Under the pieces are notes generated by a model, which was not told where the DNA came from, did no database searches, and saw only the letters and a program-made list of their open reading frames with translations. Below are positions 45,332-54,258 of a stretch of DNA of 64,000 nt, piece by piece. The first letter of the stretch is position 1; each line of letters opens with the position of its first letter. The translations under genes were made by a program, and so were the position numbers. The DNA is from CAWHJB01 sp963698715 (GTDB lineage: Bacteria; Chloroflexota; Anaerolineae; Anaerolineales; UBA4823). The stretch is from the NCBI GenBank assembly GCA_963698715.1, contig CAVORW010000004.1, positions 682,001 to 746,000 of the forward strand, given 5' to 3'.

Positions 45332-46837
45332 TTAGTGCCGAAAATGGCGGACACCAGTAAACACCATTGCAATCCCATATAAATTTGCTGCGGCGATTGA
45401 TTCGGAATCTCGGACAGAGCCTCCCGGCTCAACAATCGCGGCAATACCAGCCCGGGCTGCCTCTTCCACTGAATCTGGGAAGGGAAAGAATGCGTCTGAA
45501 GCCATTACCGCTCCTTTTGATCTATCGCCGGCGCGCTGAACAGCTATACGCACACAGTCTACCCGATTTGGCTGCCCACCACCAATGCCGACCGTCCCCT
45601 GTCCTTGAACCAGGACGATTGCATTGGATTTAACATGCTGGCAGGCTTTCCAGGCGAAGCGCAGACTTTCCCATTCAGCCGCTTCCGGAGCGCGCTGAGT
45701 TACAACTTTCCAGTCCGGAGTTCCGGGGGGATCGCCCAAATCCACAGATTGGCTCAGCATACCCTGGTTGACTGACCGGTACTCAAACAATGGTTCAACC
45801 CTCGTATCCGGCATAGCAACCAGCCGCAAATTTTTACGGCTGTTCAGGATTTCCAAAGATTCTGCGCTGAAACCTGGGGCAGCAATACACTCTAAAAACA
45901 AATTGCCCAATCCACCAGCAATATTTGCATCGAAAAGCCGGTTAACTGCAACAACCCCGCCGAAAGCCGAAACTGGATCCGAGGCCAGCGCAGGGGCAAA
46001 AGCATCACCTAGTGTGTCGGCAGAGGCTATCCCGCAGGGGGATAGGTGCTTGACAATACAAACCGTTGGGCGATCAAAAGATACGGCTGCCCGCCAGGCT
46101 GCATCCAGATCGAGCAAATTGTTGTAAGATAAAGCTTTCCCTTGAAGCAGCTGCCCCCCCAGCGGGCCAGAATCAGGTCGGTAATTATAGAGAGTGGCTG
46201 CTTGATGGGGGTTTTCGCCGTAACGCAATGTGCTCACCGGGTAGAGCCTCAGATCCAGAGGTGTAGGCTGATCTTGCAAATAAGCTGAAATCGCCGAGTC
46301 ATAGTGGGCAGTTAACAAAAAACCTTTCACAGCCAGTGCTCGGTGAATCTCGAGGGATAAGGAATTCTTTTTAAGTTGTTCGAGCACACTTTGGTAATCT
46401 TGCGGGTCACAAACCAGGGCAACCCGCTCGAAATTTTTCGCGGCTGCCCGCATCAAGGCAACACCCCCAATGTCGATATTTTCAATCGCGTCTTGCAGAT
46501 TTTTATCAGGCTTTTGGATCGTCTTCTCGAACGGGTAAAGATTCACGGCAACCAGATCGATAAGCGACCAATTGAGTTCCTTCAACTGGTCCAGATCCTT
46601 CGGGTTATTGCGAGCCAGCAAACCAGCGTGGATTGCCGGGTGAAGTGTTTTGACACGCCCCTGGAGGATTTCTGGCGATCCGGTATACTCCGCCACTTCA
46701 GTGACCGCCAACCCGTTTTCGCTCAAAAGCCGGGCTGTACCGCCAGAGGCGATCAGCTCCCAGCCCAGTTCAAGCAATCCGCGCCCAAAATCGACCAGAC
46801 CGGTTTTATCATACACAGAAAGAATTGCTTTCGGCAT
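45332..46837 (-). CDS. purH: Bifunctional AICAR formyltransferase / IMP cyclohydrolase
   Basis: Last two steps of IMP synthesis. 501 residues. The N-terminal IMP cyclohydrolase domain (about 1-140; MGS-like fold, KTLHPAIHAGLLAR) precedes the AICAR transformylase (about 140-501). KHLSPCG near 265 carries the catalytic Lys-His; GGGQPNRVDC near 425 and the C-terminal FTGVRHFRH are conserved. purB lies upstream, divergent. Confidence 0.96.
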   Translation of the reverse strand: MPKAILSVYDKTGLVDFGRGLLELGWELIASGGTARLLSENGLAVTEVAEYTGSPEILQGRVKTLHPAIHAGLLARNNPKDLDQLKELNWSLIDLVAVNLYPFEKTIQKPDKNLQDAIENIDIGGVALMRAAAKNFERVALVCDPQDYQSVLEQLKKNSLSLEIHRALAVKGFLLTAHYDSAISAYLQDQPTPLDLRLYPVSTLRYGENPHQAATLYNYRPDSGPLGGQLLQGKALSYNNLLDLDAAWRAAVSFDRPTVCIVKHLSPCGIASADTLGDAFAPALASDPVSAFGGVVAVNRLFDANIAGGLGNLFLECIAAPGFSAESLEILNSRKNLRLVAMPDTRVEPLFEYRSVNQGMLSQSVDLGDPPGTPDWKVVTQRAPEAAEWESLRFAWKACQHVKSNAIVLVQGQGTVGIGGGQPNRVDCVRIAVQRAGDRSKGAVMASDAFFPFPDSVEEAARAGIAAIVEPGGSVRDSESIAAANLYGIAMVFTGVRHFRH

Positions 46838-46980
46838 AGTTATCTACATCCTCACTTAATATCGCTCTTCCAAAAAGCACCCAACCGTCAGTCTGCGCCA
46901 ATGCCAGCGCTCATTTTAACTGAACTTGCTTCAATCCGGCTCCTTTTCTTGAAAATATCGCCCGAAAATACTGGAGGTGC

Positions 46981-47009
46981 TTGCTGTGCCCAACCGAGAA
47001 GACTATAAT
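46981..47009 (+). promoter_or_regulatory. Probable purB promoter
   Basis: TTGCTG at 46981-46986 and a consensus TATAAT at 47004-47009 with 17 bases between. Transcription would start near 47016, leaving a leader of about 70 bases before purB. Confidence 0.55.
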
Positions 47010-47084
47010 GTCAGGCAATAAACCATCCGGATAATTCAGAACGCACTTTTTATCTGCTCAGGCTCGGGCAAAAAGGACGGGAAA

Positions 47085-48476
47085 ATGCCTTTCGATTTTG
47101 ACACTTATTTATCACCATTTACATGGCGATATGGCAGTCCCGAGATGCAAATTATCTGGAGCGAGGTGAACAAACGGCGTTTATGGCGGCTCCTATGGGT
47201 GGCGCTGGCAGAGGTTGAGGCTCAGTTTGGCGTGCTCCGCTCCGAGCAAGTCAACGATTTGAAGGCACACATGCAACAGATTGATGTTTCCCGGGCCCTG
47301 GCTATTGAAGCCGAGATACATCATGATCTGATGGCTGAATTGCAGGCCTTCGCCGAACAGGCTCCGATCGGAGGCGGCGGGTTGCACCTGGGGGCAACCT
47401 CCATGGATATCGAGGACAATGCCGATGTGCTTCGGATCCGGAGCTCTCTGGATTTGATTCTGGAAAGACTGCAGCCAATCCTGCTCGATCTGGCAAAAAA
47501 AATCGATGCCTGGGCTGACCTGCCGCTGATGGCCTTTACCCATCTCCAGCCAGCAGAGCCGTCTACCCTTGGATATCGCCTGGCCCAATACGCTCAGGAT
47601 CTGCTGACAGATTGGCAAGCGCTTTCCGCAATCCGGGCCAGTCTGCGAGGCAAGGGCTTTAAGGGCGCAGTTGGGACCAGCGCATCTTACGCCGAATTAT
47701 TGGGCGTTGAAAAGCTGCCTGAATTCGACGAGCGCCTGTCTGGAATATTGAAACTGGAATTTTTCCCGGTCAGCACGCAGGTATACCCGCGCAAGCAAGA
47801 TTACCAGGTTATTGCTGCGCTGGCGGGATGCGCTGGCTCGTTATACAAATTTGCATTCGATTTGCGTATTTTACAAAGCCCGTCCTTTGGAGAGCTCAGC
47901 GAACCCTTTGGCAAAAAACAGGTCGGCTCTTCGGCAATGCCTTTTAAACGCAACCCGATCCAGGCCGAGAAAATCGACTCCCTGGCCCGCTCCCTGGCGC
48001 AGATGCCACGATTGGCCTGGGATAACGCTGCTAATTCCCTGCTGGAGCGCACCCTGGACGATTCTGCCAACCGCAGGAGCCTGCTGCCGGAGGCTTTCCT
48101 GATCATGGATGAACTTCTGCTGGTCGCCAAAAAGATTATCACTGGTCTTCAAGTGGATGAAGGTGCGTTGAGACATAACCTGGATCTCTACGGCCCGTTT
48201 GCTGCCAGCGAGAGGGTCTTGATGGCAGCCAGCAAAGCCGGCGCGGATCGCCAGGCACTCCACGAACGATTGCGTGTTCACGCAATGGCAGCCTGGGGGG
48301 AGTTACAGGCGGGTAAATCCAACCCCCTGGTGAAGTATATCACTCAAGATTCTGAGCTGCTTGACGTTCTGTCAGCATCCGAATTGACGGCCTTGATGAA
48401 CGCCAGCCAGCATGTCGGCGATGCCCCTGTGCGGGCCAGGCAGCTGGCGAAAGAGGTCCGCGCTCATGCGGCTTGA
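47085..48476 (+). CDS. purB: Adenylosuccinate lyase
   Basis: Acts twice in purine synthesis: on SAICAR and on adenylosuccinate. 463 residues, mostly helical; the superfamily signature GSSAMPFKRNPIQAEKI is near 282-298 (catalytic Ser in the flexible loop). FTHLQPAEPSTLGYR near 153 and an N-terminal TSMDIEDNADV near 106 complete the active-site elements. SD AAGGA precedes ATG 47085. purH is divergent and purA is convergent, so the genes are adjacent but not one operon. Confidence 0.96.
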   Translation: MPFDFDTYLSPFTWRYGSPEMQIIWSEVNKRRLWRLLWVALAEVEAQFGVLRSEQVNDLKAHMQQIDVSRALAIEAEIHHDLMAELQAFAEQAPIGGGGLHLGATSMDIEDNADVLRIRSSLDLILERLQPILLDLAKKIDAWADLPLMAFTHLQPAEPSTLGYRLAQYAQDLLTDWQALSAIRASLRGKGFKGAVGTSASYAELLGVEKLPEFDERLSGILKLEFFPVSTQVYPRKQDYQVIAALAGCAGSLYKFAFDLRILQSPSFGELSEPFGKKQVGSSAMPFKRNPIQAEKIDSLARSLAQMPRLAWDNAANSLLERTLDDSANRRSLLPEAFLIMDELLLVAKKIITGLQVDEGALRHNLDLYGPFAASERVLMAASKAGADRQALHERLRVHAMAAWGELQAGKSNPLVKYITQDSELLDVLSASELTALMNASQHVGDAPVRARQLAKEVRAHAA

Positions 48477-48538
48477 CGTGCATGTTTTCCGGCCCAGGCA
48501 GCAAGATAGCTGAGATTAATCTGGCTTTGGTGAAATGC

Positions 48539-49834
48539 TCAGGCGGGCGGCACCAGGATGACTTGATCCCTTTCTGGACCGACTGAGAGAATCGTCACCG
48601 GGACGCCGACCAGCTGTTCGATCTTCCTTACATAGTCTTGCGCCTGAGCAGGAAGCTGCTGAAAATACCGGATAGCAGTTGTCGACTGCATCCAGCCTGG
48701 CAGCTCCTGGTAAACCGGCTGGCAACTTTGCAGCCAATGGGCGTCCCCCTGCCAGTAATGGGCGAGATCCTGATCCGGGCCACGTTCGGGAGTGTGATAT
48801 CCGACGCAAATTTTAACCGCAGGCAAACTATCTAAAACATCCAGCTTGGTTAATGCAAGTTCGGTGAAACCATTCAACTGGCTTGTGAAGCGGACCAGAT
48901 CAGCATCGAACCAACCACAGCGCCGCGGCCGCCCTGTCACCGTGCCATATTCATGGCCTTGCTCGAGCAAAGTTTTCCCGTCTTCGTCAAACAATTCGGT
49001 TGGGATCGGACCCATCCCAACCCGAGTCGTGTAGGCTTTGGCAATTCCAATCACCCGCTGGCATAAAGCTGGTGCAATTCCCAGCCCGGCACTTACCCCG
49101 CCAGCCAGGGTAGTAGAGGCCGTGCAGTACGGGTAAGTGCCCCAAGTATTATCTAGCAAGGCAGCCTGAGCACCCTCAAGAACGATTTCCTTATCCTGTG
49201 CGAGCGCTTCCTGCAACATCCCAAAGTGCTCGCGGACCATCGGCCGAATTTTGGCATATTGGTCCATTTTTTCAGCAATAATGGCCTTTGCTTCGAGCGG
49301 CTCAATACCAAAAGCCTCAAGGATTGGATTTTTCACCGCCAGCTGAATTCTCAGCTTTTCGGTAAAGATTTTTTCATCCGCCAGATCAACTAAGCGTATA
49401 CCGTTATAACTGACCTTATCAGCATACACCGGGCCCATTCCACGCCGGGTTGTGCCGGTGCGGGCGTCACCTTTTGCATTTTCGTAAATCCCCTCCAAAA
49501 GTGGGTGATATGGCATCACGAGATGGCAGCGTGGTGAAATCCAATATCGGGAGCGCAGATCGATACCCTGGCTTTCGATAAATTCAAGCTCGCTGATCAG
49601 CGTCTCCAAATTGAGCACAACCCCTGGGCCTATGATACAGACTGTATCTGGGCTGGAAAACCCATTGGGCGTTAATCGAACCTTGAAGGTTCCATATTTG
49701 TTGACCACAGTATGCCCAGCATTATCCCCACCATTGAAACGGGCCACGATTTCGGCCTGACCGGAGAGCAGGTCTGTTATTTTTCCTTTCGCTTCATCCC
49801 CCCATTGTGCACCAACGATTACAGTAACAGCCAT
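48539..49834 (-). CDS. purA: Adenylosuccinate synthetase
   Basis: First committed step from IMP to AMP. 431 residues from ATG 49834. N-terminus VTVIVGAQWGDEAKGK (P-loop, catalytic Asp) is the family start; RRGMGPVYADK near 128 and FDADLVRF-type switch regions follow. GGAGG lies seven to eight bases upstream of the ATG; the open frame to 49942 runs through repeat copy B and is not coding. It ends convergently with purB. Confidence 0.96.
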   Translation of the reverse strand: MAVTVIVGAQWGDEAKGKITDLLSGQAEIVARFNGGDNAGHTVVNKYGTFKVRLTPNGFSSPDTVCIIGPGVVLNLETLISELEFIESQGIDLRSRYWISPRCHLVMPYHPLLEGIYENAKGDARTGTTRRGMGPVYADKVSYNGIRLVDLADEKIFTEKLRIQLAVKNPILEAFGIEPLEAKAIIAEKMDQYAKIRPMVREHFGMLQEALAQDKEIVLEGAQAALLDNTWGTYPYCTASTTLAGGVSAGLGIAPALCQRVIGIAKAYTTRVGMGPIPTELFDEDGKTLLEQGHEYGTVTGRPRRCGWFDADLVRFTSQLNGFTELALTKLDVLDSLPAVKICVGYHTPERGPDQDLAHYWQGDAHWLQSCQPVYQELPGWMQSTTAIRYFQQLPAQAQDYVRKIEQLVGVPVTILSVGPERDQVILVPPA

Positions 49835-49850
49835 AATGCGACCTCCATTT

Positions 49851-49984
49851 TTAGTGGTTCTTTCGCTAAATTCTTTGCAAACATAAGAAGGATATGTGGT
49901 GTTCGGTTTGGGCGGCTGCACCGCCCAAACCGAACACCACATTTCTCTTTTTTCTTATGTGACTTGCCGAAAAGACCATTTAGT
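49851..49984. repeat. Inverted-repeat element, copy B (with hairpin)
   Basis: About 134 bp. Left end TTAGTGGTTCTTTCGCTAA; right end, reverse complement, CTAAATGGTCTTTTCGGCAA. The centre holds a perfect 21-bp stem (49895-49915 with 49921-49941, 5-base loop). It lies 17 bases upstream of purA's ATG, between purA and the epimerase gene, and could separate their transcripts. Confidence 0.88.
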
Positions 49985-50031
49985 CCCTCATTATTTTCCA
50001 TGCGGAATGGTTTTCTTGGTAAGGGTGCTTT

Positions 50032-50048
50032 GGGAATCTCTGGAGTGG
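50032..50048 (+). repeat. 17-base match to the promoter-proximal repeat
   Basis: GGGAATCTCTGGAGTGG is identical to the reverse complement of 60638-60654. Only this core is present. No plus-strand gene follows closely. Confidence 0.5.
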
Positions 50049-50110
50049 GGAATTTGGCAACCAAACAACTAAGTCCCCAGCCTGTCTCTGGCCAGGGCAA
50101 TGCCTGGTCC

Positions 50111-51067
50111 TTAAGAACGCTGGATCGGCCTGGTCGGCGGTTCTCGGCGGTAGCGCGGATCGCGCTCTATCGTCAGGCGCAGCCCCTCCTCAAGTGAAAA
50201 ACGAGGCTGGTAACCCAGTTTATCACGAGCCAGGCTGAGATCTGCGCACATCCGTGACACGCCTGGTGAAGTACGTGGATTGTTAATCACTTCTATTTTT
50301 GCTCCAGTCACAGCCGTGACCATCCTGACAAGACCCCGGATGCTGGTCTCTTGCCCGCTGCCGATATTAATGACCATCTGGTTAATTCCAGGCGCCGTAG
50401 CAGCGGCTATCAAGGCAGTGACCACGTCATCCACATATACATAATCGCGGGTTTGATTACCATCTCCGTGCATAACCAGGGTCCCCCCGCGCATCGCCTG
50501 GCGTAAAAAATTTGGAATTACCGGTGGATGCGAGGGTGGCAAATGCTGTCCGGGGCCATAGGCATTAAACACGCGCAGGCTTACGCTCTCAATCCCCCAC
50601 AGATCACCGATGGTGCGCACATAATATTCAGCTGCCAGCTTAGAGACGGCATAAGGAGAACGCGGGTTAGGAAAGGCTGTTTCTTTGAGAGGCTGAGTTC
50701 CCTGATCCCCATACACTGCCCCCGACGAGACAAATACAACTCGGTGAACGCCGACATCGCGCATGGCTTCCATCAGGCTAACTGTTCCGCCGACATTGGT
50801 AGCGTTATACTCGCGCGGGTAAAGCACTGATTCGGGCACAGCCACTCGCGCCGCCAGATGATAGACGCAATCCACTTCTTGCAGCAAAGTCCACAACTTG
50901 GGACGATCATTGACATCGCCCCGAGTAAAGAGGATATCCGGAGAAAGCGATTGCGGATTGCCTGCCGAGAGATCATCCAGTCCCCGGACCTGATGGCCTT
51001 CTCGAACCAGATAATTTGCCAGATTCGAACCGATAAATCCGGCCGCACCAGTGATTAAAAAATTCAT
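50111..51067 (-). CDS. NAD-dependent sugar epimerase/dehydratase
   Basis: An extended SDR (UDP-glucose 4-epimerase-like) enzyme of 318 residues for nucleotide-sugar conversion. Rossmann start TGAAGFIGSNLANYL at about 6-20, Ser/Tyr/Lys triad in SSGAVYGD and YAVSKLA (about 118 and 143-147), and NAYGPGQHLPPSHPP downstream. Members of this group include GalE- and ArnA/UDP-glucuronate-type enzymes; the specific substrate cannot be settled. No glycosyltransferases are nearby. It is followed by repeat copy B and purA. Confidence 0.88.
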   Translation of the reverse strand: MNFLITGAAGFIGSNLANYLVREGHQVRGLDDLSAGNPQSLSPDILFTRGDVNDRPKLWTLLQEVDCVYHLAARVAVPESVLYPREYNATNVGGTVSLMEAMRDVGVHRVVFVSSGAVYGDQGTQPLKETAFPNPRSPYAVSKLAAEYYVRTIGDLWGIESVSLRVFNAYGPGQHLPPSHPPVIPNFLRQAMRGGTLVMHGDGNQTRDYVYVDDVVTALIAAATAPGINQMVINIGSGQETSIRGLVRMVTAVTGAKIEVINNPRTSPGVSRMCADLSLARDKLGYQPRFSLEEGLRLTIERDPRYRREPPTRPIQRS

Positions 51068-51252
51068 TCAGTGCCTTTTTGTATCCTCTCAGTATTAGGG
51101 GGTAAGTTGTTTGTGGCCATCCTGATCCCTAAAATTTCAGGATATAGCCCAAACCTTCAGTAAATTGATTATAGCACGTTGGCTGATCAGCTAATCCCGT
51201 GAGTGTATTTCAACTTGGGGTAGTTACAGCATAAGCCCCTATATGGATGAAT

Positions 51253-51304
51253 GATTGGGTGTTATTGGCAGCGCATGGCAGTGTCAATAACACCCAATCC
51301 TTTT
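51253..51304 (+). terminator. Intrinsic terminator upstream of the HExxH gene
   Basis: GATTGGGTGTTATTG (51253-51267) pairs perfectly with 51285-51299, and CTTTTT follows. There is no plus-strand gene for it to end, so it may guard the next gene against readthrough, or work as an attenuator. Confidence 0.75.
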
Positions 51305-51362
51305 TCCACCAGGATTGAAATGCACCTTCAGAAAGATAATAAGCCTTAGGCTCTTCCTGGCA

Positions 51363-51371
51363 TGGTAAAAT
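51363..51371 (+). promoter_or_regulatory. Extended -10 box at the start of the HExxH gene
   Basis: TGGTAAAAT at 51363-51371. The expected start near 51378 coincides with the ATG at 51379, suggesting a leaderless transcript. No -35 is visible. Confidence 0.4.
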
Positions 51372-51378
51372 CCCAGCG

Positions 51379-52650
51379 ATGTTAACCACCCTTCGCCGTT
51401 CTACTCGAAACCTAATCTTAATGGCCATCCTTACGGCCTTACTGGGCGGTAGCATTGTGCCTCCTGGCGACCAAACTGAACGGGTCCGGGCGTTCACTCG
51501 CCAGATTGAGTTCGATTATGTAGGTTGGACGATCAACGCCCTGGGAGTGAAATTCCAGCAAACCGCATTGGGGAGTGGAGATTATCTATCCAACGCTGCT
51601 CGCGGCCAGATGATGCTGGAGTATATGGAACTGGTAGCCGATATTCAAAAAGCTGAGGCTCAATTGAACGATATCTACGCTGACCCAGCAGTTGATGATC
51701 CTTTTGCGGCCTCCAGTGAGCTGCGAGCCCATCTTCAAGGTTTATACGCCCGGCGTGAAAGCGCAGGCCCGCTGGCCGAATCGATCCTGCAGGGCCAGAT
51801 CAGTGCAATTGCCGCACAACTGGGCCTGACCTTGGGCGGCCAACCTGTCCCACCCGTACTATTTCACAGCACACCATTGCCCCTGGCTTTGATCGTATCG
51901 CCGCGCGATGTAATCCGCCAGGAAGATGATATCTCCCTTAAACCTGACCTAACCATCGACCAGCAGGCGGCTCTGGAGTATCAGGTAGATACTGCGATTA
52001 ATGTATCGTCATTGGTAGTAAAAATCGGGGGAGTTGGGCTCTACCCCACCATGGTCTATCAAACCAGTTATCTCAATGGCTATATAGAAGTCGTCGCCCA
52101 TGAGTGGATCCACAACTATCTCACCTTACGCCCGTTGGGGCTTAATTATCTTACATCTCCTGAATTGCGCACCATGAATGAAACCACCGCCTCGATTGCC
52201 GGCAAGGAAATCAGCCAGGCTATCCTGGAGAGGTATTATCCTGAGCTTGTCCCGCCGCCTCCCACCGCCACCCAGCCTGCTGCTCCGCTGACGCCGGTCG
52301 AGCCGCCCGCTTTTAATTACAATGCCGAGATGCGCATCACCCGCGTTCGGGTGGACGAGCTGCTGGCGGAAGGCAAAATCCAGGAGGCCGAGGCCTACAT
52401 GGAGGCCCGCCGGGCGATTTTCTGGGAAAACGGATATCGCATCCGCAAACTTAATCAGGCTTATTTTGCTTTTTACGGCGCATACGCCGATCAGCCTGGC
52501 GGGGGCGCAGCCGGAACAGATCCGGTTGGGGCAGCTGTCCGCCAGCTGCGTGCCCAGAGCACTTCCCTGGCAGACTTTCTGACCCGTATTTCCTGGATGT
52601 GGTCAGTGGAACAGCTCTATCAGGCGACCGCCTACGATCCTCAAGGGTAA
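51379..52650 (+). CDS. Secreted or membrane-anchored HExxH protein, function unknown
   Basis: 423 residues that I do not recognise as a named family. An N-terminal hydrophobic segment (about 8-26) suggests export. A helical region (about 60-150) is followed by a HEWIH motif at 241-245 (VVAHEWIHNYLTLRPLG), then NETTASIAGKE with a glutamate near 268, the spacing of a gluzincin-like zinc site. A proline-rich spacer (about 290-310, VPPPPTATQPAAPLTPVEPP) precedes a C-terminal helical domain. It is probably a metallopeptidase, but no substrate is apparent. Good codon structure and length support a real gene. Confidence 0.75.
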   Translation: MLTTLRRSTRNLILMAILTALLGGSIVPPGDQTERVRAFTRQIEFDYVGWTINALGVKFQQTALGSGDYLSNAARGQMMLEYMELVADIQKAEAQLNDIYADPAVDDPFAASSELRAHLQGLYARRESAGPLAESILQGQISAIAAQLGLTLGGQPVPPVLFHSTPLPLALIVSPRDVIRQEDDISLKPDLTIDQQAALEYQVDTAINVSSLVVKIGGVGLYPTMVYQTSYLNGYIEVVAHEWIHNYLTLRPLGLNYLTSPELRTMNETTASIAGKEISQAILERYYPELVPPPPTATQPAAPLTPVEPPAFNYNAEMRITRVRVDELLAEGKIQEAEAYMEARRAIFWENGYRIRKLNQAYFAFYGAYADQPGGGAAGTDPVGAAVRQLRAQSTSLADFLTRISWMWSVEQLYQATAYDPQG

Positions 52651-52677
52651 TAATCTATCCAGAAGTATTGAGTATTC

Positions 52678-52790
52678 CTGGGGTGGTATCCTCATCACAG
52701 GATTTCCCAGAGACCCTAATTTAAGGTTCTCCGGAATCTCTGCGGGAGAGTCCCAGCAATTGCCAATGACCCTAATTCAAGGCTAACAAA
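52678..52790 (+). repeat. Promoter-proximal repeat, copy upstream of the DsbA-cyclophilin gene
   Basis: Contains two imperfect units: GACCCTAATTTAAGGTTCT and GACCCTAATTCAAGGCT about 58 bases apart, with CTCCGGAATCTCTG between. It matches the reverse complement of 60597-60690. Extended -10 TGGTAAAAT follows at 52806. Confidence 0.6.
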
Positions 52791-52805
52791 CCTGGCAAGA
52801 TTCGC

Positions 52806-52814
52806 TGGTAAAAT
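52806..52814 (+). promoter_or_regulatory. Extended -10 promoter of the DsbA-cyclophilin gene
   Basis: TGGTAAAAT at 52806-52814; start expected near 52821, about 109 bases before the ATG. Confidence 0.4.
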
Positions 52815-52929
52815 GAAACACATTTGTATCCAATTTGACAACGATATTACGGTAGGCAATCCCACTCTCGTGAATAACGCGATATTGTCAGGCTGGTTAG
52901 CCCTAAAATTAATGGAGAGATGATCCATA

Positions 52930-54219
52930 ATGGTCAGGAAAATATTCTTTATTGCCAGCCTTCTGGCTCTACTTCTGGCTGCCTGTACAGGCAGCCAGCC
53001 AATTGTGACTGAGACACCCACAATCCCAAGTGCCACGCTGGCACCCACAGCTACCACTGCGCCCCCAACCGACGAACCAAGCCAGGAGACGCCTGTGGCG
53101 CAGTCCCTGGGACCTGGCTGCAACGTGATCAGCCTACAACCAACCCCTGGGCCAACCCAGCAATCGATTTTTCCTCCGGTTAGCGAGGACGATTGGGCAA
53201 AAGGGCCAAAGGATGCGTATGTCACCATCACGGAATACAGTGATTTCCAATGCCCTTTCTGCAGCGAGCTCGAACCGGTTCTCGAACAGCTGCAAAAGGA
53301 TTTCCCAAAAGATTTGCGCATTGTTTATCGTCATTTTCCATTGGTTAGCATACATGATAAAGCCGCTCTGGGGACCCAGGCCTCCGAAGCTGCGGGTATT
53401 CAGGGGAAATTCTGGGAAATGCACAATTTGCTGTTCACAACCCAGAACGAATGGGAAACGTTTACCCCCGATCAATTTATAACCTGGGTGATTGAGCAAG
53501 CCAATGAGTTGGATCTGGACATCGATCAGTTTCAGGCGGATTTTGAGAGCGATGACCTGGTCAAGCTGGCTGAAGACGCCTGGAGCCACGGGTCTACGGT
53601 TGGCTTCCCCGGCACGCCTATGATCCTGTTCAACGGCAATTATTACAACGGGCCGCTCAGTTACAGCAACATCTCCGCCATCATCAAACTGATGTTGTTG
53701 GAAGAACGACAGTACTCCGGCTGCCCGCCATTTGAAATTGATCGCAGCAAACAGTACATTGCCACACTGGAAACAGCCAGGGGTGAAATTGTGGTCGAAT
53801 TATTTACTGAAGATGCCCCATTGGCGGTGAATAATTTTGTGTTTCTGGCGCGCGATGGCTGGTTTGACAATATTACCTTTCACCGAGTCCTGACTGATTA
53901 CATCGCGCAATCCGGTGATCCTACCGGAACTGGCTTTGGAAGCCCCGGCTATGCGTTCGACAATGAAATATCACCCGATCTGAAATTCGACCGAGCCGGT
54001 TTGCTTGCTATGGCAAATGCCGGGCCAGGCTCAAATGGATCCCAATTCTTCATCACGCTGGCGCCAACGCCCAACCTGGATGGCGACTACACGATTTTCG
54101 GCCAGGTAGTCGAGGGGATGGACGTCGTCAAACAGCTGACCCCTCGCAACCCGGATCAATCTGATCTCAATCTCCCAACCGGTGATGCCCTCCTATCGGT
54201 GACGATTGAAGAGAAGTAG
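52930..54219 (+). CDS. Lipoprotein fusing a DsbA-like thioredoxin domain with a cyclophilin
   Basis: 429 residues. A lipoprotein signal ends LLAAC (Cys 19) and a Thr/Pro linker follows. A DsbA/thioredoxin-4 domain (about 90-255) has CPFC at 108-111 and a cis-Pro region FPGTPMILFNG. The C-terminal cyclophilin-type prolyl isomerase (about 275-425) shows FHRVLTDYIAQSGDP, GSNGSQFFITLAP and YTIFGQVVEGMDVV, keeping the active-site Arg/Phe/Gln pattern. So disulfide chemistry and prolyl isomerisation for exported proteins would be held in one lipid-anchored chain. Start ATG 52930 with SD GGAGAG. The PrsW-like protease follows 39 bases later. Confidence 0.92.
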   Translation: MVRKIFFIASLLALLLAACTGSQPIVTETPTIPSATLAPTATTAPPTDEPSQETPVAQSLGPGCNVISLQPTPGPTQQSIFPPVSEDDWAKGPKDAYVTITEYSDFQCPFCSELEPVLEQLQKDFPKDLRIVYRHFPLVSIHDKAALGTQASEAAGIQGKFWEMHNLLFTTQNEWETFTPDQFITWVIEQANELDLDIDQFQADFESDDLVKLAEDAWSHGSTVGFPGTPMILFNGNYYNGPLSYSNISAIIKLMLLEERQYSGCPPFEIDRSKQYIATLETARGEIVVELFTEDAPLAVNNFVFLARDGWFDNITFHRVLTDYIAQSGDPTGTGFGSPGYAFDNEISPDLKFDRAGLLAMANAGPGSNGSQFFITLAPTPNLDGDYTIFGQVVEGMDVVKQLTPRNPDQSDLNLPTGDALLSVTIEEK

Positions 54220-54258
54220 TACGCCTGGTGGTCGGCAAGCCGTTTACTGGTTCAGTCT

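Larger units (their letters stand above)
51068..51378. other. Intergenic region with a stand-alone terminator
   Basis: 311 bases between the divergent epimerase gene and the plus-strand HExxH gene. It contains a strong plus-oriented terminator (51253-51304) and an extended -10 box at 51363-51371, directly at the start codon. No gene seen. Confidence 0.7.

Noticed and set aside
51005..51025. Possible tRNA T-loop (GATTCGAACC)
   Set aside because: It lies inside the epimerase coding frame, and no cloverleaf can be built around it.
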